64,000 bases of DNA from an uncultured Brachyspira sp. (GTDB lineage Bacteria > Spirochaetota > Brachyspiria > Brachyspirales > Brachyspiraceae): assembly GCF_934747485.1 (NCBI RefSeq), contig NZ_CAKVGN010000003.1, positions 21,776 to 85,775 on the forward strand, read 5' to 3'. How positions within the stretch are numbered: the stretch's first letter is position 1; each line of letters begins with the position of its first letter. The translations under genes were made by a program, and so were the position numbers. Under the pieces are notes generated by a model. It saw only the letters and a list, made by a program, of their open reading frames with translations, had not been told where the DNA came from and made no database searches. Shown piece after piece: positions 34,979 through 44,803 of this stretch.

Positions 34979-35009
34979 TTGACTTTTTGGCAATAAATTA
35001 TATTATAAT
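34979..35009 (+). promoter_or_regulatory. promoter of the TAXI transporter operon
   Basis: TTGACT (34979-34984) followed by TATTAT (35001-35006, 16-bp spacer), or by TATAAT (35004-35009, 19-bp spacer). The leader is about 25-30 nt. Confidence 0.5.
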
Positions 35010-35037
35010 CAAGTAACTTATGTTAAGGGGAATTGTT

Positions 35038-35982
35038 ATGAAAAAAGTTATTGTTATTTTTAGTTTTTTATTATTGCTCAGCTGCAGTAAGAGTAATAAT
35101 AAGAATTATATTTTTGCTACAGGCGGTACTAGCGGTACATATTATTCATTTGGAGGGGCTATAGCTAATATATGGAATAGCAATATAGAGGCTATGAATG
35201 TTACTGCACAGTCTACTGGTGCATCTGCTGAGAATTTAAGATTATTAAATATGCATGAGGCGGATTTAGCTTTAGTTCAAAATGATGTTATGTATTATGC
35301 TTATAATGGAAGTGATATTTTTGACGGAGAGGTTTTAACTAATTTTTCTGCAATGCTTACATTATATCCGGAGATTGTTCAAATAGCTGCTACAAAATCA
35401 AGCGGTATTACTAATATAGCAAGTATGAAAGGAAAGAGAGTATCAGTAGGAGATGCTGGAAGCGGTGTTGAATTTAATGCTAAACAAATATTAGAAGCTT
35501 ATGGTTTAACTTTTAATGATATACAAAAATCAAGTCTTTCTTTCAAAGAATCTAGCGATGGTTTACAAAATGGCACATTAGATGCTTGTTTTATAGTTGC
35601 AGGAATTCCTAATGCTGCTTTACAGGAATTATCATTATCTACTGATATAGTAATGGTTGGTTTGGACGATGTTGAGATTGCTGATATAATGAAGAAATAT
35701 AATTATTATACAGAAGCGGTTATACCTGCTAATACTTATAAGGGAGTTACTTCTGATACTAAGGCACTTGCTGTAAAAGCTACAATAGCTGTTAATAACA
35801 ATATACCTGAAGATGTTGTTTATAATATGTTAAAAACTTTGTTTGATAAACAAGCTGACTTGATTACAGCACATGCTAAAGGTGAGGAATTAGATATTAA
35901 TCAATCTTATGAAGGAATATCTATACCTTTTCACAGCGGTGCTTTAAAATATTATCAAGAATTAGGATATCAAGTAAAATAA
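35038..35982 (+). CDS. TRAP transporter solute receptor, TAXI family (lipoprotein)
   Basis: 314 aa. Extracytoplasmic binding protein of a TAXI-type TRAP transporter. Signal peptide II with lipobox LLSC (followed by SKSNNKN), then the hallmark FATGGTSGTYYSFGGAIA, and the middle segments GKRVSVGDAGSGVEFNAKQI and DACFIVAGIPNAALQELS. AAGGGG lies 7 nt before the ATG at 35038; an in-frame ATG at 35020 lies upstream of that site and is not used. First gene of a three-gene operon. Known TAXI ligands include C4/C5 organic acids such as glutamate or 2-oxoglutarate, but the ligand here is unknown. Confidence 0.92.
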   Translation: MKKVIVIFSFLLLLSCSKSNNKNYIFATGGTSGTYYSFGGAIANIWNSNIEAMNVTAQSTGASAENLRLLNMHEADLALVQNDVMYYAYNGSDIFDGEVLTNFSAMLTLYPEIVQIAATKSSGITNIASMKGKRVSVGDAGSGVEFNAKQILEAYGLTFNDIQKSSLSFKESSDGLQNGTLDACFIVAGIPNAALQELSLSTDIVMVGLDDVEIADIMKKYNYYTEAVIPANTYKGVTSDTKALAVKATIAVNNNIPEDVVYNMLKTLFDKQADLITAHAKGEELDINQSYEGISIPFHSGALKYYQELGYQVK

Positions 35983-35998
35983 TATAATATATTATTTT

Positions 35999-36496
35999 AT
36001 GAAAAAACTTATTATACTATTATTATTATCTTTACTGCTTTTTATTACTATTATTCCTATATTTCCGAGATTAGTATTAGAAAGCGTAAAAGATAATAAT
36101 AATAAATATATATTTAATTTAATAAAAAAAGAATTTATAATTTCATACACGCATTCAGTTAATAAAGGCAGAGTTAGTGATTATTATATTATAGATGAGA
36201 ATTATAATATAATATTATACAAAACAACTTTCGTTTCTTATGGTGCTGGTATAGCTGAACCTGAAAATAATGAAAATATTATTATTAAAGATGATAATAT
36301 AGAAATTAATAATATAAACAAAGTTATTAGAGATTTTTATTTATTTGTGGGCATTGTTGCTGAGCATAGCATAACGGCAGATGACAAAGAAATAATGCTT
36401 AAAAGTTTGTTTAAACCTCAGACTAATATAAAGATAAAATATATAAAAGTATCATTAATTGATTTAATAAAAAATATGATAAGGGGGAGTAAATGA
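35999..36496 (+). CDS. DUF1850 protein of TAXI-TRAP operons
   Basis: 165 aa. N-terminal membrane helix or uncleaved signal (LIILLLLSLLLFITIIPIFP), then an extracytoplasmic domain with FIISYTHSVNKGRVSDYY and TTFVSYGAGI, which are the conserved elements of DUF1850 ('F...Y.HSV....V.E.Y' and 'F.SYGAG'). Such proteins are regularly encoded with TAXI TRAP transporters; their role is not established. Translation overlaps the permease gene (ATGA). Confidence 0.8.
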   Translation: MKKLIILLLLSLLLFITIIPIFPRLVLESVKDNNNKYIFNLIKKEFIISYTHSVNKGRVSDYYIIDENYNIILYKTTFVSYGAGIAEPENNENIIIKDDNIEINNINKVIRDFYLFVGIVAEHSITADDKEIMLKSLFKPQTNIKIKYIKVSLIDLIKNMIRGSK

Positions 36497-38463
36497 AGCA
36501 TAATAATCATGATATCATACATGTAACGGCAGAAGAATTAGATGATTATATGAGCAAATATGACAGTGAATCGAGATACAGAAGATTTAAAGATTGGAAG
36601 AAATATTTAATTATAATTATATCAGTAGCTTTTTGTTTGTTTCAGCTTTATTCTATTTTATCCGGCAAGATAACTGCCCAAGTTGTGAGGGCTACGCATT
36701 TAGCTTTTGTTATGGCACTTGCATATTTACTTTTTCCTGCCATGAAAGATATGCCTAAAGATAAACTTCCTTGGTATGATGTGATAATTGCAATAGTTGG
36801 TGCTTGTTCTTGGCTGTATATCACTATTAATTTTGACAGTTTAATAAGAAGGGCTGGTATATACAACACTACTGATATTATTATTGGCATAATAGGAATA
36901 TTGATTTTATTTGAAGCTTGCAGAAGAATAGTGGGTACTCCTATACTTATAATATCATTAGTTTTTATAGTTTATGCTTTATTTGGTGCATATGCACCCG
37001 GATTTTTAAATCATAGAGGATATTCTATACAAAGACTTGTTTCACATTTATATTATAATACTGAAGGTATAATGGGTACACCTATTGGGGCATCTGCTAC
37101 ATTTATTTTCTTATTTATATTTTTTGGTGCTTTGCTTGATAAGACAGGAATAGGTCAGTTTTTTATAGATATATGTAATGCTATAGCTGGAAGTTATGAC
37201 GGAGGTCCTGCAAAGGTTGCTGTACTTACGAGTGCGATGTTTGGTACTGTTTCTGGAAGTTCTGTTTCAAATACTGTTGGTACAGGAAGTTTTACTATAC
37301 CTATGATGAAGTCTTTAGGATATAGAGCTGAGTTTGCGGGAGCTGTTGAGGCTTCTGCTTCTACGGGCGGGCAATTAATGCCTCCTATAATGGGTGCTGC
37401 TTCTTTTTTGATGGCTGAGAGTTTGGGTATACCTTATAAAGAGGTTGCCAAGGCTGCTATTATACCTGCTATACTTTATTTTACTGGTATATTTATAATG
37501 GTGCATTTGGAGGCTAAAAAGACTGGGCTTAAAGGTTTATCAAAAGATTCTCTTCCAAAGATTGGCGAGCTTTTAATGAAGAAGGGTTATTTGGTTATTC
37601 CTCTTGCTACTATAATATATTTCTTTGTGCTTGGTAAAACTGCTATATACGCTGGGCTTATGGGAATAATTGCTGCGGGGTTGGTTGCTATTGTTAACTC
37701 TATAGTTGATATAATTCTTAAGAGAGAGAGAAGTTTCACTTTTAATGATTTAATAGATGTATTTGTTAATGGAGCAAGAAACATTATAAGTGTTGCTGTT
37801 GCTTGTGCTATGGCTGGCATTATAATAGGTGTTATTACATTAACAGGTTTAGGCTTAAAGATTGGTGCGGGGCTTATATCTATATCTGGCGGAATATCTA
37901 TACTTCTCCTTATGCTTACTATGATTAGCTCTATAATACTTGGTATGGGTGTGCCTACAACTGCCAATTACTTAATTACTTCTACCATTGCTGCGGGTGC
38001 TATAATAGGGCTTGGATTTGAACCTTTGGCTGCTCATATGTTTGTATTTTATTTTGGTATAATAGCTGATGTTACGCCTCCTGTTGCTTTGGCTGCTATG
38101 GCTGGTGCTGCTATTGCTAAGTCTGACCCGCTTAAGACGGGTTTTGAGGCTACGAAGCTTTCTATAGGTGCTTTTATTATACCTTATATGTTTGTATTTA
38201 ATCCGCAGATACTTATGATTAATACTACTTTTATTGAGGTTGTACCTATACTTATTACTTCGCTTATTGGTATGTTTGGAGTATCTGCTGGTCTTGATGG
38301 ATATGTATTTAGAAAATGTAACTTTATTGAGAGGATTTTATTTATAGCGGCTGGGCTTTTGTCTATATATCCTGAGTTTTACACTGATATCATAGGAATA
38401 GGCTTGATAGTGGTTCTTATAATATTACAATTATTAACGAGAAAGAAAAAGGCTGTTGCTTAA
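36493..38463 (+). CDS. TRAP transporter fused permease (DctQM-type), TAXI family
   Basis: 656 aa integral membrane protein with the small four-helix DctQ-like part (about residues 35-170) fused to the large DctM-like part. DctM features are GASATFIFLFIFFGALLDKT, the first Gly/Ser-rich loop TSAMFGTVSGSSVSNTVGTG, and the second re-entrant GMGVPTTANYLITSTIAAGA. Moves the receptor-bound solute, probably with Na+. AAGGGGGAG precedes the ATG, which overlaps the stop of the DUF1850 gene. A strong terminator follows. Confidence 0.92.
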   Translation: MKHNNHDIIHVTAEELDDYMSKYDSESRYRRFKDWKKYLIIIISVAFCLFQLYSILSGKITAQVVRATHLAFVMALAYLLFPAMKDMPKDKLPWYDVIIAIVGACSWLYITINFDSLIRRAGIYNTTDIIIGIIGILILFEACRRIVGTPILIISLVFIVYALFGAYAPGFLNHRGYSIQRLVSHLYYNTEGIMGTPIGASATFIFLFIFFGALLDKTGIGQFFIDICNAIAGSYDGGPAKVAVLTSAMFGTVSGSSVSNTVGTGSFTIPMMKSLGYRAEFAGAVEASASTGGQLMPPIMGAASFLMAESLGIPYKEVAKAAIIPAILYFTGIFIMVHLEAKKTGLKGLSKDSLPKIGELLMKKGYLVIPLATIIYFFVLGKTAIYAGLMGIIAAGLVAIVNSIVDIILKRERSFTFNDLIDVFVNGARNIISVAVACAMAGIIIGVITLTGLGLKIGAGLISISGGISILLLMLTMISSIILGMGVPTTANYLITSTIAAGAIIGLGFEPLAAHMFVFYFGIIADVTPPVALAAMAGAAIAKSDPLKTGFEATKLSIGAFIIPYMFVFNPQILMINTTFIEVVPILITSLIGMFGVSAGLDGYVFRKCNFIERILFIAAGLLSIYPEFYTDIIGIGLIVVLIILQLLTRKKKAVA

Positions 38464-38477
38464 ATAAACTTATAAAT

Positions 38478-38508
38478 AAAAGGGGGCTTATTAGCAGCCC
38501 CTTTTTTA
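38478..38508 (+). terminator. intrinsic terminator of the TAXI operon
   Basis: AAAGGGGGCT pairs with AGCCCCTTT around TATTAGC, followed by a T run. It may also serve the convergent symporter gene. Confidence 0.85.
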
Positions 38509-38542
38509 ATTATTATTACATATTTACTTATTATCTATTTAT

Positions 38543-39952
38543 TTATTCATTTGCATTCCATTGGCTCACTGCATCATCGTTTGATAATTCTGAAATTGAG
38601 TTCTTATTAAATTTAGGTTCTTTATGCTCTTTTAATTGTGATACATAATGTTTTGTAAGTAAATATACAGGCTTATTGAGTATTATTAAAATGACAATGT
38701 TAAGCAATGCCATAACGCCCATAAACATATCGCCTGCTCCCCATATAGTTTTAAACTCTGCTAATGAACCTGCAAATACCATAGCTATAGTCATAAGCCC
38801 AACTATTACATATGAAACCATATTATCTTTTAAAGCAAAAGCACCTGTTTTTATATAAAAGAAATTACCAAGTATAGAGCTGTAAGATAACAACAATATA
38901 CATACAGTGATAAAATAAGAACCAAAACTTCCCAAATGAGATTCCATAGCATATTGGAAAAGCTTTATTCCTTCCATATCTTTAACAGCATTCATAGCTT
39001 CTGGAGATAGCAAAAGTATAAAACCAGAAATAGAACATATAAGCAAAGTATCTGTAAATACAGAGAACATTTGTATAAGCCCCTGTTTACAAGGGTGAGA
39101 AGTATGAGCGGCAGCCGCTGCATGTGGTGCTCCTCCCATACCTGCTTCATTTGAGAATAATCCTCTTTTTAATCCGTTTGAAATGGTTGCTCCTATGGCT
39201 CCTCCAAACATTGCACTTGGTTTAAAAGCTTGTACGAATATATTCTGAAATACTAAAGGCACTGATGATAAATTAGTAAAGAATATATAAAGCCCTATAA
39301 GTATATATGGTATTGCCATAACAGGAACTATAAATACGCAGGCATGTGTTATTGTGTCTCTTTTTTTGCTGAATAATATCAATGCTGTAATAATTGTTAA
39401 AGCAATAGCAGTAATCATTACAGATACATTATATTTTGATAAAGCATTTGATATAGTATTTGCCTGAACACCGTTAAAAGTAGTGTAGGTGAATATCATA
39501 CATAATGCAAATATAGTAGCGATTATTGGTTTTTTGAGTTTGCTTTTTATATAAAAAGAAGCTCCTCCTATAAACTTTCCTTGAGAATCTTTTTCTTTAT
39601 ATAATTGAGCGAGTGTACTTTCAGTAAAAGCCAAACTTCCGCCCAAAAGAGCCATAAGCCACATCCAAAATAATGCTCCCGGTCCTCCTGCAGAAATAGC
39701 CCCCATAACTCCAGTAATGTTTCCTGTGCCTACTCTTGAAGCAGTGCTTATACAAAAACTTACAAATCCTGATACTCCGTCACCTTTTTCATGTTTTGAA
39801 AATAGAAGTTTTAGAGCATGTATAGAGTGTGAAATTTGTATTCCTTTGAGTCTAATAGTAAAAAATACAGCCACCACAAAAAATACAGATAAGAGCAAAT
39901 ATCCATACATAACATTATTTGTGTTTGTTATAATAGCATTAATAATATTCAT
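38543..39952 (-). CDS. alanine/glycine:cation symporter (AGCS family)
   Basis: 469 aa, about 11 membrane helices. Na+-coupled uptake of alanine or glycine. Signatures: RVGTGNITGVMGAI, then GGPGALFWMWLMAL, and the central GLKRGLFSNEAGMGGAPHAA, all highly conserved in AGCS. AAAGGA lies before the ATG. The C-terminus is a short hydrophilic tail. It is convergent with the TAXI operon and has no clear operon partner. Confidence 0.92.
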   Translation of the reverse strand: MNIINAIITNTNNVMYGYLLLSVFFVVAVFFTIRLKGIQISHSIHALKLLFSKHEKGDGVSGFVSFCISTASRVGTGNITGVMGAISAGGPGALFWMWLMALLGGSLAFTESTLAQLYKEKDSQGKFIGGASFYIKSKLKKPIIATIFALCMIFTYTTFNGVQANTISNALSKYNVSVMITAIALTIITALILFSKKRDTITHACVFIVPVMAIPYILIGLYIFFTNLSSVPLVFQNIFVQAFKPSAMFGGAIGATISNGLKRGLFSNEAGMGGAPHAAAAAHTSHPCKQGLIQMFSVFTDTLLICSISGFILLLSPEAMNAVKDMEGIKLFQYAMESHLGSFGSYFITVCILLLSYSSILGNFFYIKTGAFALKDNMVSYVIVGLMTIAMVFAGSLAEFKTIWGAGDMFMGVMALLNIVILIILNKPVYLLTKHYVSQLKEHKEPKFNKNSISELSNDDAVSQWNANE

Positions 39953-40131
39953 AAGTATATCCTTTATCTTATAAAAAAATTATAAATATTAGAATTTAAT
40001 GAATTACTAATCATAGTATTGTAAAAAATATATATTATTTTTTTGATTTTGTCAAAAAGTTTTTATATATAGTTTGAAATGTATTTAAATATATTTGATT
40101 TTTATCAATGTATAATAGGGCAAAAATATAA

Positions 40132-41277
40132 TTATTTTTTTAATATAGTTGCTATTATATAAAATTTTATTCTATCCATGTGATTATTTATTGGGTCTAA
40201 GCCTAGTATTTCCTTAATTTTTTTCATTCTATATAAAATTGTATTTCTATGCATAAATAGTTTTTCACATGTTTTGTTTATATTCATATCGCAATTACTC
40301 ATTGTGATTATTGTTTCTTTAAAAGCTATGTTTTTATTAATTATGTTCAAAGTATTTTTTAATATCATATAAGAACTAAAATATCCTTCATTTAGAATAA
40401 TATATTCTAACATATAATCTTCTATAAAATATGTATTATTATTTGTGTGTGCTATATAATTAAATAAGAAGTTAGCTTGTTCAAAGCTTTTATGCATATC
40501 TTCTAAATTGTTTACTATGCAGCCGCACATAGCAAAAAATTTTATATCTATATTAATTTCATTTCTAAGGCTTGTAAAAAAATAATTAATAATTTTCTTT
40601 TTATCTTGTATTTTTTCTTTGCTATTAAAACTTTTTATTATAATAAATTGTTTATTACCAATATATGTTATTATATCTTGTTTGTAAAAATATTTTATAT
40701 TTTGTAATTTATTGATTAGATATTCAGATATTTTATACATATCATATTTTCCATTGTTTTCAATTTTTAATAAACATACATTTCTATCGATATCAAATGA
40801 ATAATTATTATTTTCTGCCCAAATATTAATAGAAGATACATAATTATGGCAATCTTTAGATATAATTTTATATATATAATTATTTAATGTAGTTTGTTTT
40901 AATATCTGTTTATCTATATCTATTTCTCTTCTAATTAATATTTCGGTAAGCATTTTTACCATATTTGCTATTAATTTAATTTCTTTAGGATTACCTGTAA
41001 CCCCTACAACTCCTATAATTTCGTTATTTATAAACAATGGTATATTTACTCCAGGTTTACTGCTTTCAGTATCATTATCTATATAATCAAAATATTCCAT
41101 ACTTTTGGCATTTCTTATAACATCTAATGCCCCTAAATGTATTTTCCCTATTCTTTTTTCATCTCCGCTTGCAATGATTTCACCATATTCATTCATAATA
41201 TTAATATTTACTTCATAATTAATATTATCCATTATCTCTTTTAATAGTTTTCTTGCTATTTTTTCATCAATAGACAT
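40132..41277 (-). CDS. cdaR: CdaR-like sugar diacid regulator
   Basis: 381 aa. Transcriptional activator of glucarate, galactarate and glycerate genes. The N-terminal sugar-diacid-recognition domain (1-130) has SIDEKIARKLLKEIMD, then SKPGVNIPLFINNEIIGVVG. The C-terminal PucR-type helix-turn-helix has NINKTCEKLFMHRNTILYRM. It is divergent from the hexarate operon across a 217-bp region containing a perfect palindrome. The operon it presumably controls encodes precisely the enzymes of hexarate breakdown, which strongly supports the assignment. Confidence 0.88.
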   Translation of the reverse strand: MSIDEKIARKLLKEIMDNINYEVNINIMNEYGEIIASGDEKRIGKIHLGALDVIRNAKSMEYFDYIDNDTESSKPGVNIPLFINNEIIGVVGVTGNPKEIKLIANMVKMLTEILIRREIDIDKQILKQTTLNNYIYKIISKDCHNYVSSINIWAENNNYSFDIDRNVCLLKIENNGKYDMYKISEYLINKLQNIKYFYKQDIITYIGNKQFIIIKSFNSKEKIQDKKKIINYFFTSLRNEINIDIKFFAMCGCIVNNLEDMHKSFEQANFLFNYIAHTNNNTYFIEDYMLEYIILNEGYFSSYMILKNTLNIINKNIAFKETIITMSNCDMNINKTCEKLFMHRNTILYRMKKIKEILGLDPINNHMDRIKFYIIATILKK

Positions 41278-41297
41278 AACAAATTATTCTCCATTTG

Positions 41298-41440
41298 TTT
41301 TGTATATAATAGATATTTCGTACAAAATATGTATAAATATTATAATAAAAAAACAAAATATACACAATAATATTATGTAATTATCTATAGTTTTGTATAT
41401 TTTATACAAAAAAGATTTTCATTATTATACCATTTGTATA
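41298..41440. promoter_or_regulatory. operator region between cdaR and the hexarate operon
   Basis: A perfect palindrome at 41391-41411: TTTTGTATA and TATACAAAA around TTT. Related half sites are TTTTGTATA (41298-41306, beside the cdaR start), TACAAAA (41321-41327) and TTTGTATA (41433-41440). The spacing suits one regulator controlling both divergent units. A TATAAT at 41463-41468 is the likely -10 box of the operon. Confidence 0.5.
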
Positions 41441-41494
41441 AAGATTATGCCTTTAATTTGAATATAATTATTAAGCATGAATAAAATTTTATGA

Positions 41495-42502
41495 ATGGAT
41501 ATTCAAATGAAAATAATAGCATATTCTGTTAGAGATGAAGAGATAGAAATATTTAATTCTATTTCATTTAATCTTGGTTTTGAAATAAAATTAGTTTCTC
41601 AGCATTTAACAGAAGATAATATAAATCTTGCTGAAGGATTTGATGCTGTAATATTTACAGGTTCAGGTACTGTAAATAGAAAAGTATTAGAGATGATGAA
41701 GAAGTTTAATATTAAATTTGCTTCAACAAAGTCTGCAGGGACGGATAATATAGATTTAAAATCGGCAAAAGAGTTAGAAATAAAATTTGCAAATGTTCCA
41801 AGCTATTCTCCAAATTCAGTAAGTGAATATGCTATTTTGTGTGTTCTTGCTCTACTTAGAAATTATAATAAATATATAACAAGAATCAATAATCAAGATT
41901 TCACAATAAAGAATTTACTTGCTAAAGAAATAAGAAATCAAGTAATAGGCGTAGTAGGTGTTGGAAAAATAGGTTCACTTACTGTAAAACATTTAAGCGG
42001 ATTTTCTCCTAAAAAAATACTTGTAAATGATGTGTTTGAAAAAGATGAATTAAAAGCTATAGCTGAATATGTTTCTTTAGATGAAATATATAAAAATAGT
42101 GATGTGATAATTTATCATATTCCATTATTAGAAGAGACAAGGTATTTGATTAATGCTCATTCTATATCAAAGATGAAAGATGGAGTAATTATAATTAACC
42201 TTTCAAGAGGAGAAATATTAAACACTAAAGATGCTTTAGAAGCAGTAAATAGCGGAAAAATATCAGCAATGGCATTAGATGTTTATGAGAATGAGAACAA
42301 ATATTTTAGATTTGATTATAGAGAAAAATATATAGAAGATGAACATTTTGCTGCTCTTTTAAGACATCCTAATATTATTGTAACACCTCATATAGGATTT
42401 TTTACTGATGAAGCTGTAAAGAATCAAATAGAAACTTCATTAAACAATGTATCAGAATTTTTAAAAACTAATAAGTGCCAAAATGAAATAATTATTAAAT
42501 AA
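41495..42502 (+). CDS. D-2-hydroxyacid dehydrogenase (D-lactate dehydrogenase-like)
   Basis: 335 aa, NAD-dependent, D-isomer-specific family. NAD-binding GVVGVGKIGSLTVKHL; catalytic Arg in INLSRGEILN; Glu in DVYENENKYF; and His in VTPHIGFFTDEAVKNQ. The D-lactate dehydrogenase subgroup usually begins MKIIAYSVR, which occurs here from an ATG at 41507, so the true start may be 41507 rather than 41495; no clear ribosome site is seen for either. First gene of the hexarate operon. A role in disposing of pyruvate made by the pathway as D-lactate is plausible; glyoxylate or hydroxypyruvate reduction is an alternative. Confidence 0.85.
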   Translation: MDIQMKIIAYSVRDEEIEIFNSISFNLGFEIKLVSQHLTEDNINLAEGFDAVIFTGSGTVNRKVLEMMKKFNIKFASTKSAGTDNIDLKSAKELEIKFANVPSYSPNSVSEYAILCVLALLRNYNKYITRINNQDFTIKNLLAKEIRNQVIGVVGVGKIGSLTVKHLSGFSPKKILVNDVFEKDELKAIAEYVSLDEIYKNSDVIIYHIPLLEETRYLINAHSISKMKDGVIIINLSRGEILNTKDALEAVNSGKISAMALDVYENENKYFRFDYREKYIEDEHFAALLRHPNIIVTPHIGFFTDEAVKNQIETSLNNVSEFLKTNKCQNEIIIK

Positions 42503-42529
42503 AAAAATAAAAAATAAAGGAGTACAAAA

Positions 42530-43414
42530 ATGAAAATAGGATTTATAGGATTAGGTATTATGGGAAAACCTATGAGCAAAAATTTGTTAAAAGCAGGACA
42601 TGAGCTCATAGTTTATAACAGATCAAAGGCATCTGTTGAAGAATTAGTAAAAGAGGGAGCTAAATCAGCTAATAATCCAGCAGAAGTAGCTAAAGAATGT
42701 GATGTTATAATAACTATGCTTCCAAATTCTCCCCAAGTTAGAGAGGTTTGTTTAGGTGAGAATGGAATTATAGAAGGAGCTAAAAGCGGAACTATAGTTG
42801 TAGATATGAGTTCAATAGACCCAGTAGAATCAAAAGCTATAGGTGCAGAGCTTTCTAAAAAATCTATAGAACTTATTGACGCTCCAGTATCAGGAGGAGA
42901 ACCTAAAGCTATAGACGGTACTTTGTCTGTGATGGCAGGCGGTAAGAAAGAAATTTTTGATAAAGTTTCTGATTTATTAAAACCTATGGCTTCTTCAGTA
43001 GTTTATGTAGGAGAATTAGGTTCTGGAAATGTTGCTAAATTAGCTAATCAGGTTGTAGTAGCTATCAATATTTCAGCAGTTTCTGAAAGTTTAATTTTAG
43101 CAAAAAAATTAGGTGCAGATCCTGAATTAGTTTATAAAGCTATAAGAGGCGGACTTGCAGGGTCTACAGTTATGGACGCTAAAGCACCTATGATGCTTGA
43201 ACATAATTTTAAGCCTGGCTTTAGAATTGAACTTCATATAAAAGACTTAAATAATGCTTTAAATGCTTCTCATGCGGTAAACTCTTATTTGCCTTTAACT
43301 GCTCAAGTTATGGAAATAATGCAGTATCTAAAATCTGATGGATGTGCTGCTGATGACCATAGTGCTATATTAAAATATTATGAGAAAATCACAAATGTTT
43401 CTTTAAAAAAATAA
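42530..43414 (+). CDS. garR: tartronate semialdehyde reductase (2-hydroxy-3-oxopropionate reductase)
   Basis: 294 aa beta-hydroxyacid dehydrogenase. NAD(P)-binding IGFIGLGIMGKPMSKNLLKA; substrate-binding DAPVSGGEPKAIDGTLSVMA; catalytic Lys in GSGNVAKLANQ. Reduces tartronate semialdehyde to D-glycerate. AAAGGAG before the ATG. Its place beside glucarate and galactarate dehydratases and an upstream-acting aldolase supports this substrate over other hydroxyacids. Confidence 0.9.
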   Translation: MKIGFIGLGIMGKPMSKNLLKAGHELIVYNRSKASVEELVKEGAKSANNPAEVAKECDVIITMLPNSPQVREVCLGENGIIEGAKSGTIVVDMSSIDPVESKAIGAELSKKSIELIDAPVSGGEPKAIDGTLSVMAGGKKEIFDKVSDLLKPMASSVVYVGELGSGNVAKLANQVVVAINISAVSESLILAKKLGADPELVYKAIRGGLAGSTVMDAKAPMMLEHNFKPGFRIELHIKDLNNALNASHAVNSYLPLTAQVMEIMQYLKSDGCAADDHSAILKYYEKITNVSLKK

Positions 43415-43431
43415 TACGGGGATAAAATATT

Positions 43432-44760
43432 ATGAGTATTGATATAAAAATTGAAAAAATGGAAATATATCCAGTAGCTGGTAAAGACAGCATGCTTTTA
43501 AATTTAAGCGGTGCTCATGCTCCATACTTTACAAGGAATGTAGTTATATTAAAAGACAGTGAAGGAAAAATAGGAGTAGGAGAGGTTCCAGGCGGCGAAA
43601 AAATTACTAAAGGTCTTGAAAGTGTAAAATCAATAGTTGAAGGAAGCCGCATAGGTGAATATAAAAATACTCTTATAAAAATACAAAATTCTTTAAAAGA
43701 TGAAAACGACGTAAGAGGCTCTCAAACATTTGATTTAAGAACCGGCGTACATGTTATGACAGCAGTTGAAGCTCCTTTATTAGATTTATTGGGTCAAACA
43801 TTAGGAGTATCTGTTGCATCTCTTTTAGGAAACGGACAATTAAGAGATAAAGTATTAATGTTAGGATATTTGTTTTATGTAGGTGATAGAAACAAAACAG
43901 ATTTAGAATATTATCATGATGATAATGCACCTAACAAATGGTACAAAATAAGACATGAAGAAGCTCTCACTCCAGAAGCTATAGTTGAACTTGCTAAAGC
44001 ATCAAAAGAATTGTATGGCTTTAATGATTTCAAATTAAAAGGCGGAGTTTTAGAAGGTAAAGAAGAAATAAAAGCTATAAAAGCTTTGAAAAAAGCATAT
44101 CCTGAGGCAAGAATTACATTAGACCCTAATGGCGGATGGCTTTTAAAAGAGGCTATAGAAATATGTAAAGATATGCATGGAATATTAACATATTGTGAAG
44201 ACCCATGCGGTGCTGAGGGCGTATTTTCAGCAAGAGAAATAATGGCCGAATTTAGAAAAGCTACAGGACTTCCTACCGCTACTAATATGATAGCAACAGA
44301 TTGGAGAGAAATGAGCCATTCTATAATATTGCAATCAGTAGATATCCCTTTGGCTGATCCTCATTTCTGGACTATGTCAGGTTCTGTAAGAGTAGGACAG
44401 CTTTGTAATGACTTTGGTTTAACTTGGGGCTCTCACTCTAACAACCATTTTGACATTTCTTTAGCTATGTTTTCTCATACTGCTGCTGCTGTACCTGGTA
44501 ATATTAATGCTATAGATACTCACTGGATATGGCAGGAAGGCATAGAGAGATTAACAAAAGAACCTTTAAAAATAGAAAATGGATATGTAAATATACCTAA
44601 GAAACCTGGTTTGGGTATAGAACCTGATATGGATCAAATATTAAAAGCTAACAAATTATATAAGGAAAAATGTTTGGGTGCTAGGGACGATTCTATAGGA
44701 ATGCAGTATTTAATTCCTAATTGGAAATTCAATCCTAAGAAACCTTGTCTAGTAAGGTAA
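43432..44760 (+). CDS. gudD: glucarate dehydratase
   Basis: 442 aa, enolase superfamily. Converts D-glucarate to 5-keto-4-deoxyglucarate. Capping-domain segment GAHAPYFTRNVVIL, the Lys pair in FKLKGGVLEG, metal ligands in ITLDPNGGW and YCEDPCG, and catalytic His in GSHSNNHFDISLAM correspond to the GlucD pattern. Normal length. 17 nt after garR, with GGGG-type ribosome site. Confidence 0.93.
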   Translation: MSIDIKIEKMEIYPVAGKDSMLLNLSGAHAPYFTRNVVILKDSEGKIGVGEVPGGEKITKGLESVKSIVEGSRIGEYKNTLIKIQNSLKDENDVRGSQTFDLRTGVHVMTAVEAPLLDLLGQTLGVSVASLLGNGQLRDKVLMLGYLFYVGDRNKTDLEYYHDDNAPNKWYKIRHEEALTPEAIVELAKASKELYGFNDFKLKGGVLEGKEEIKAIKALKKAYPEARITLDPNGGWLLKEAIEICKDMHGILTYCEDPCGAEGVFSAREIMAEFRKATGLPTATNMIATDWREMSHSIILQSVDIPLADPHFWTMSGSVRVGQLCNDFGLTWGSHSNNHFDISLAMFSHTAAAVPGNINAIDTHWIWQEGIERLTKEPLKIENGYVNIPKKPGLGIEPDMDQILKANKLYKEKCLGARDDSIGMQYLIPNWKFNPKKPCLVR

Positions 44761-44803
44761 TAAATAATAAAAAAATATATATTAAAATCAAAGAGGTATA
44801 AGT

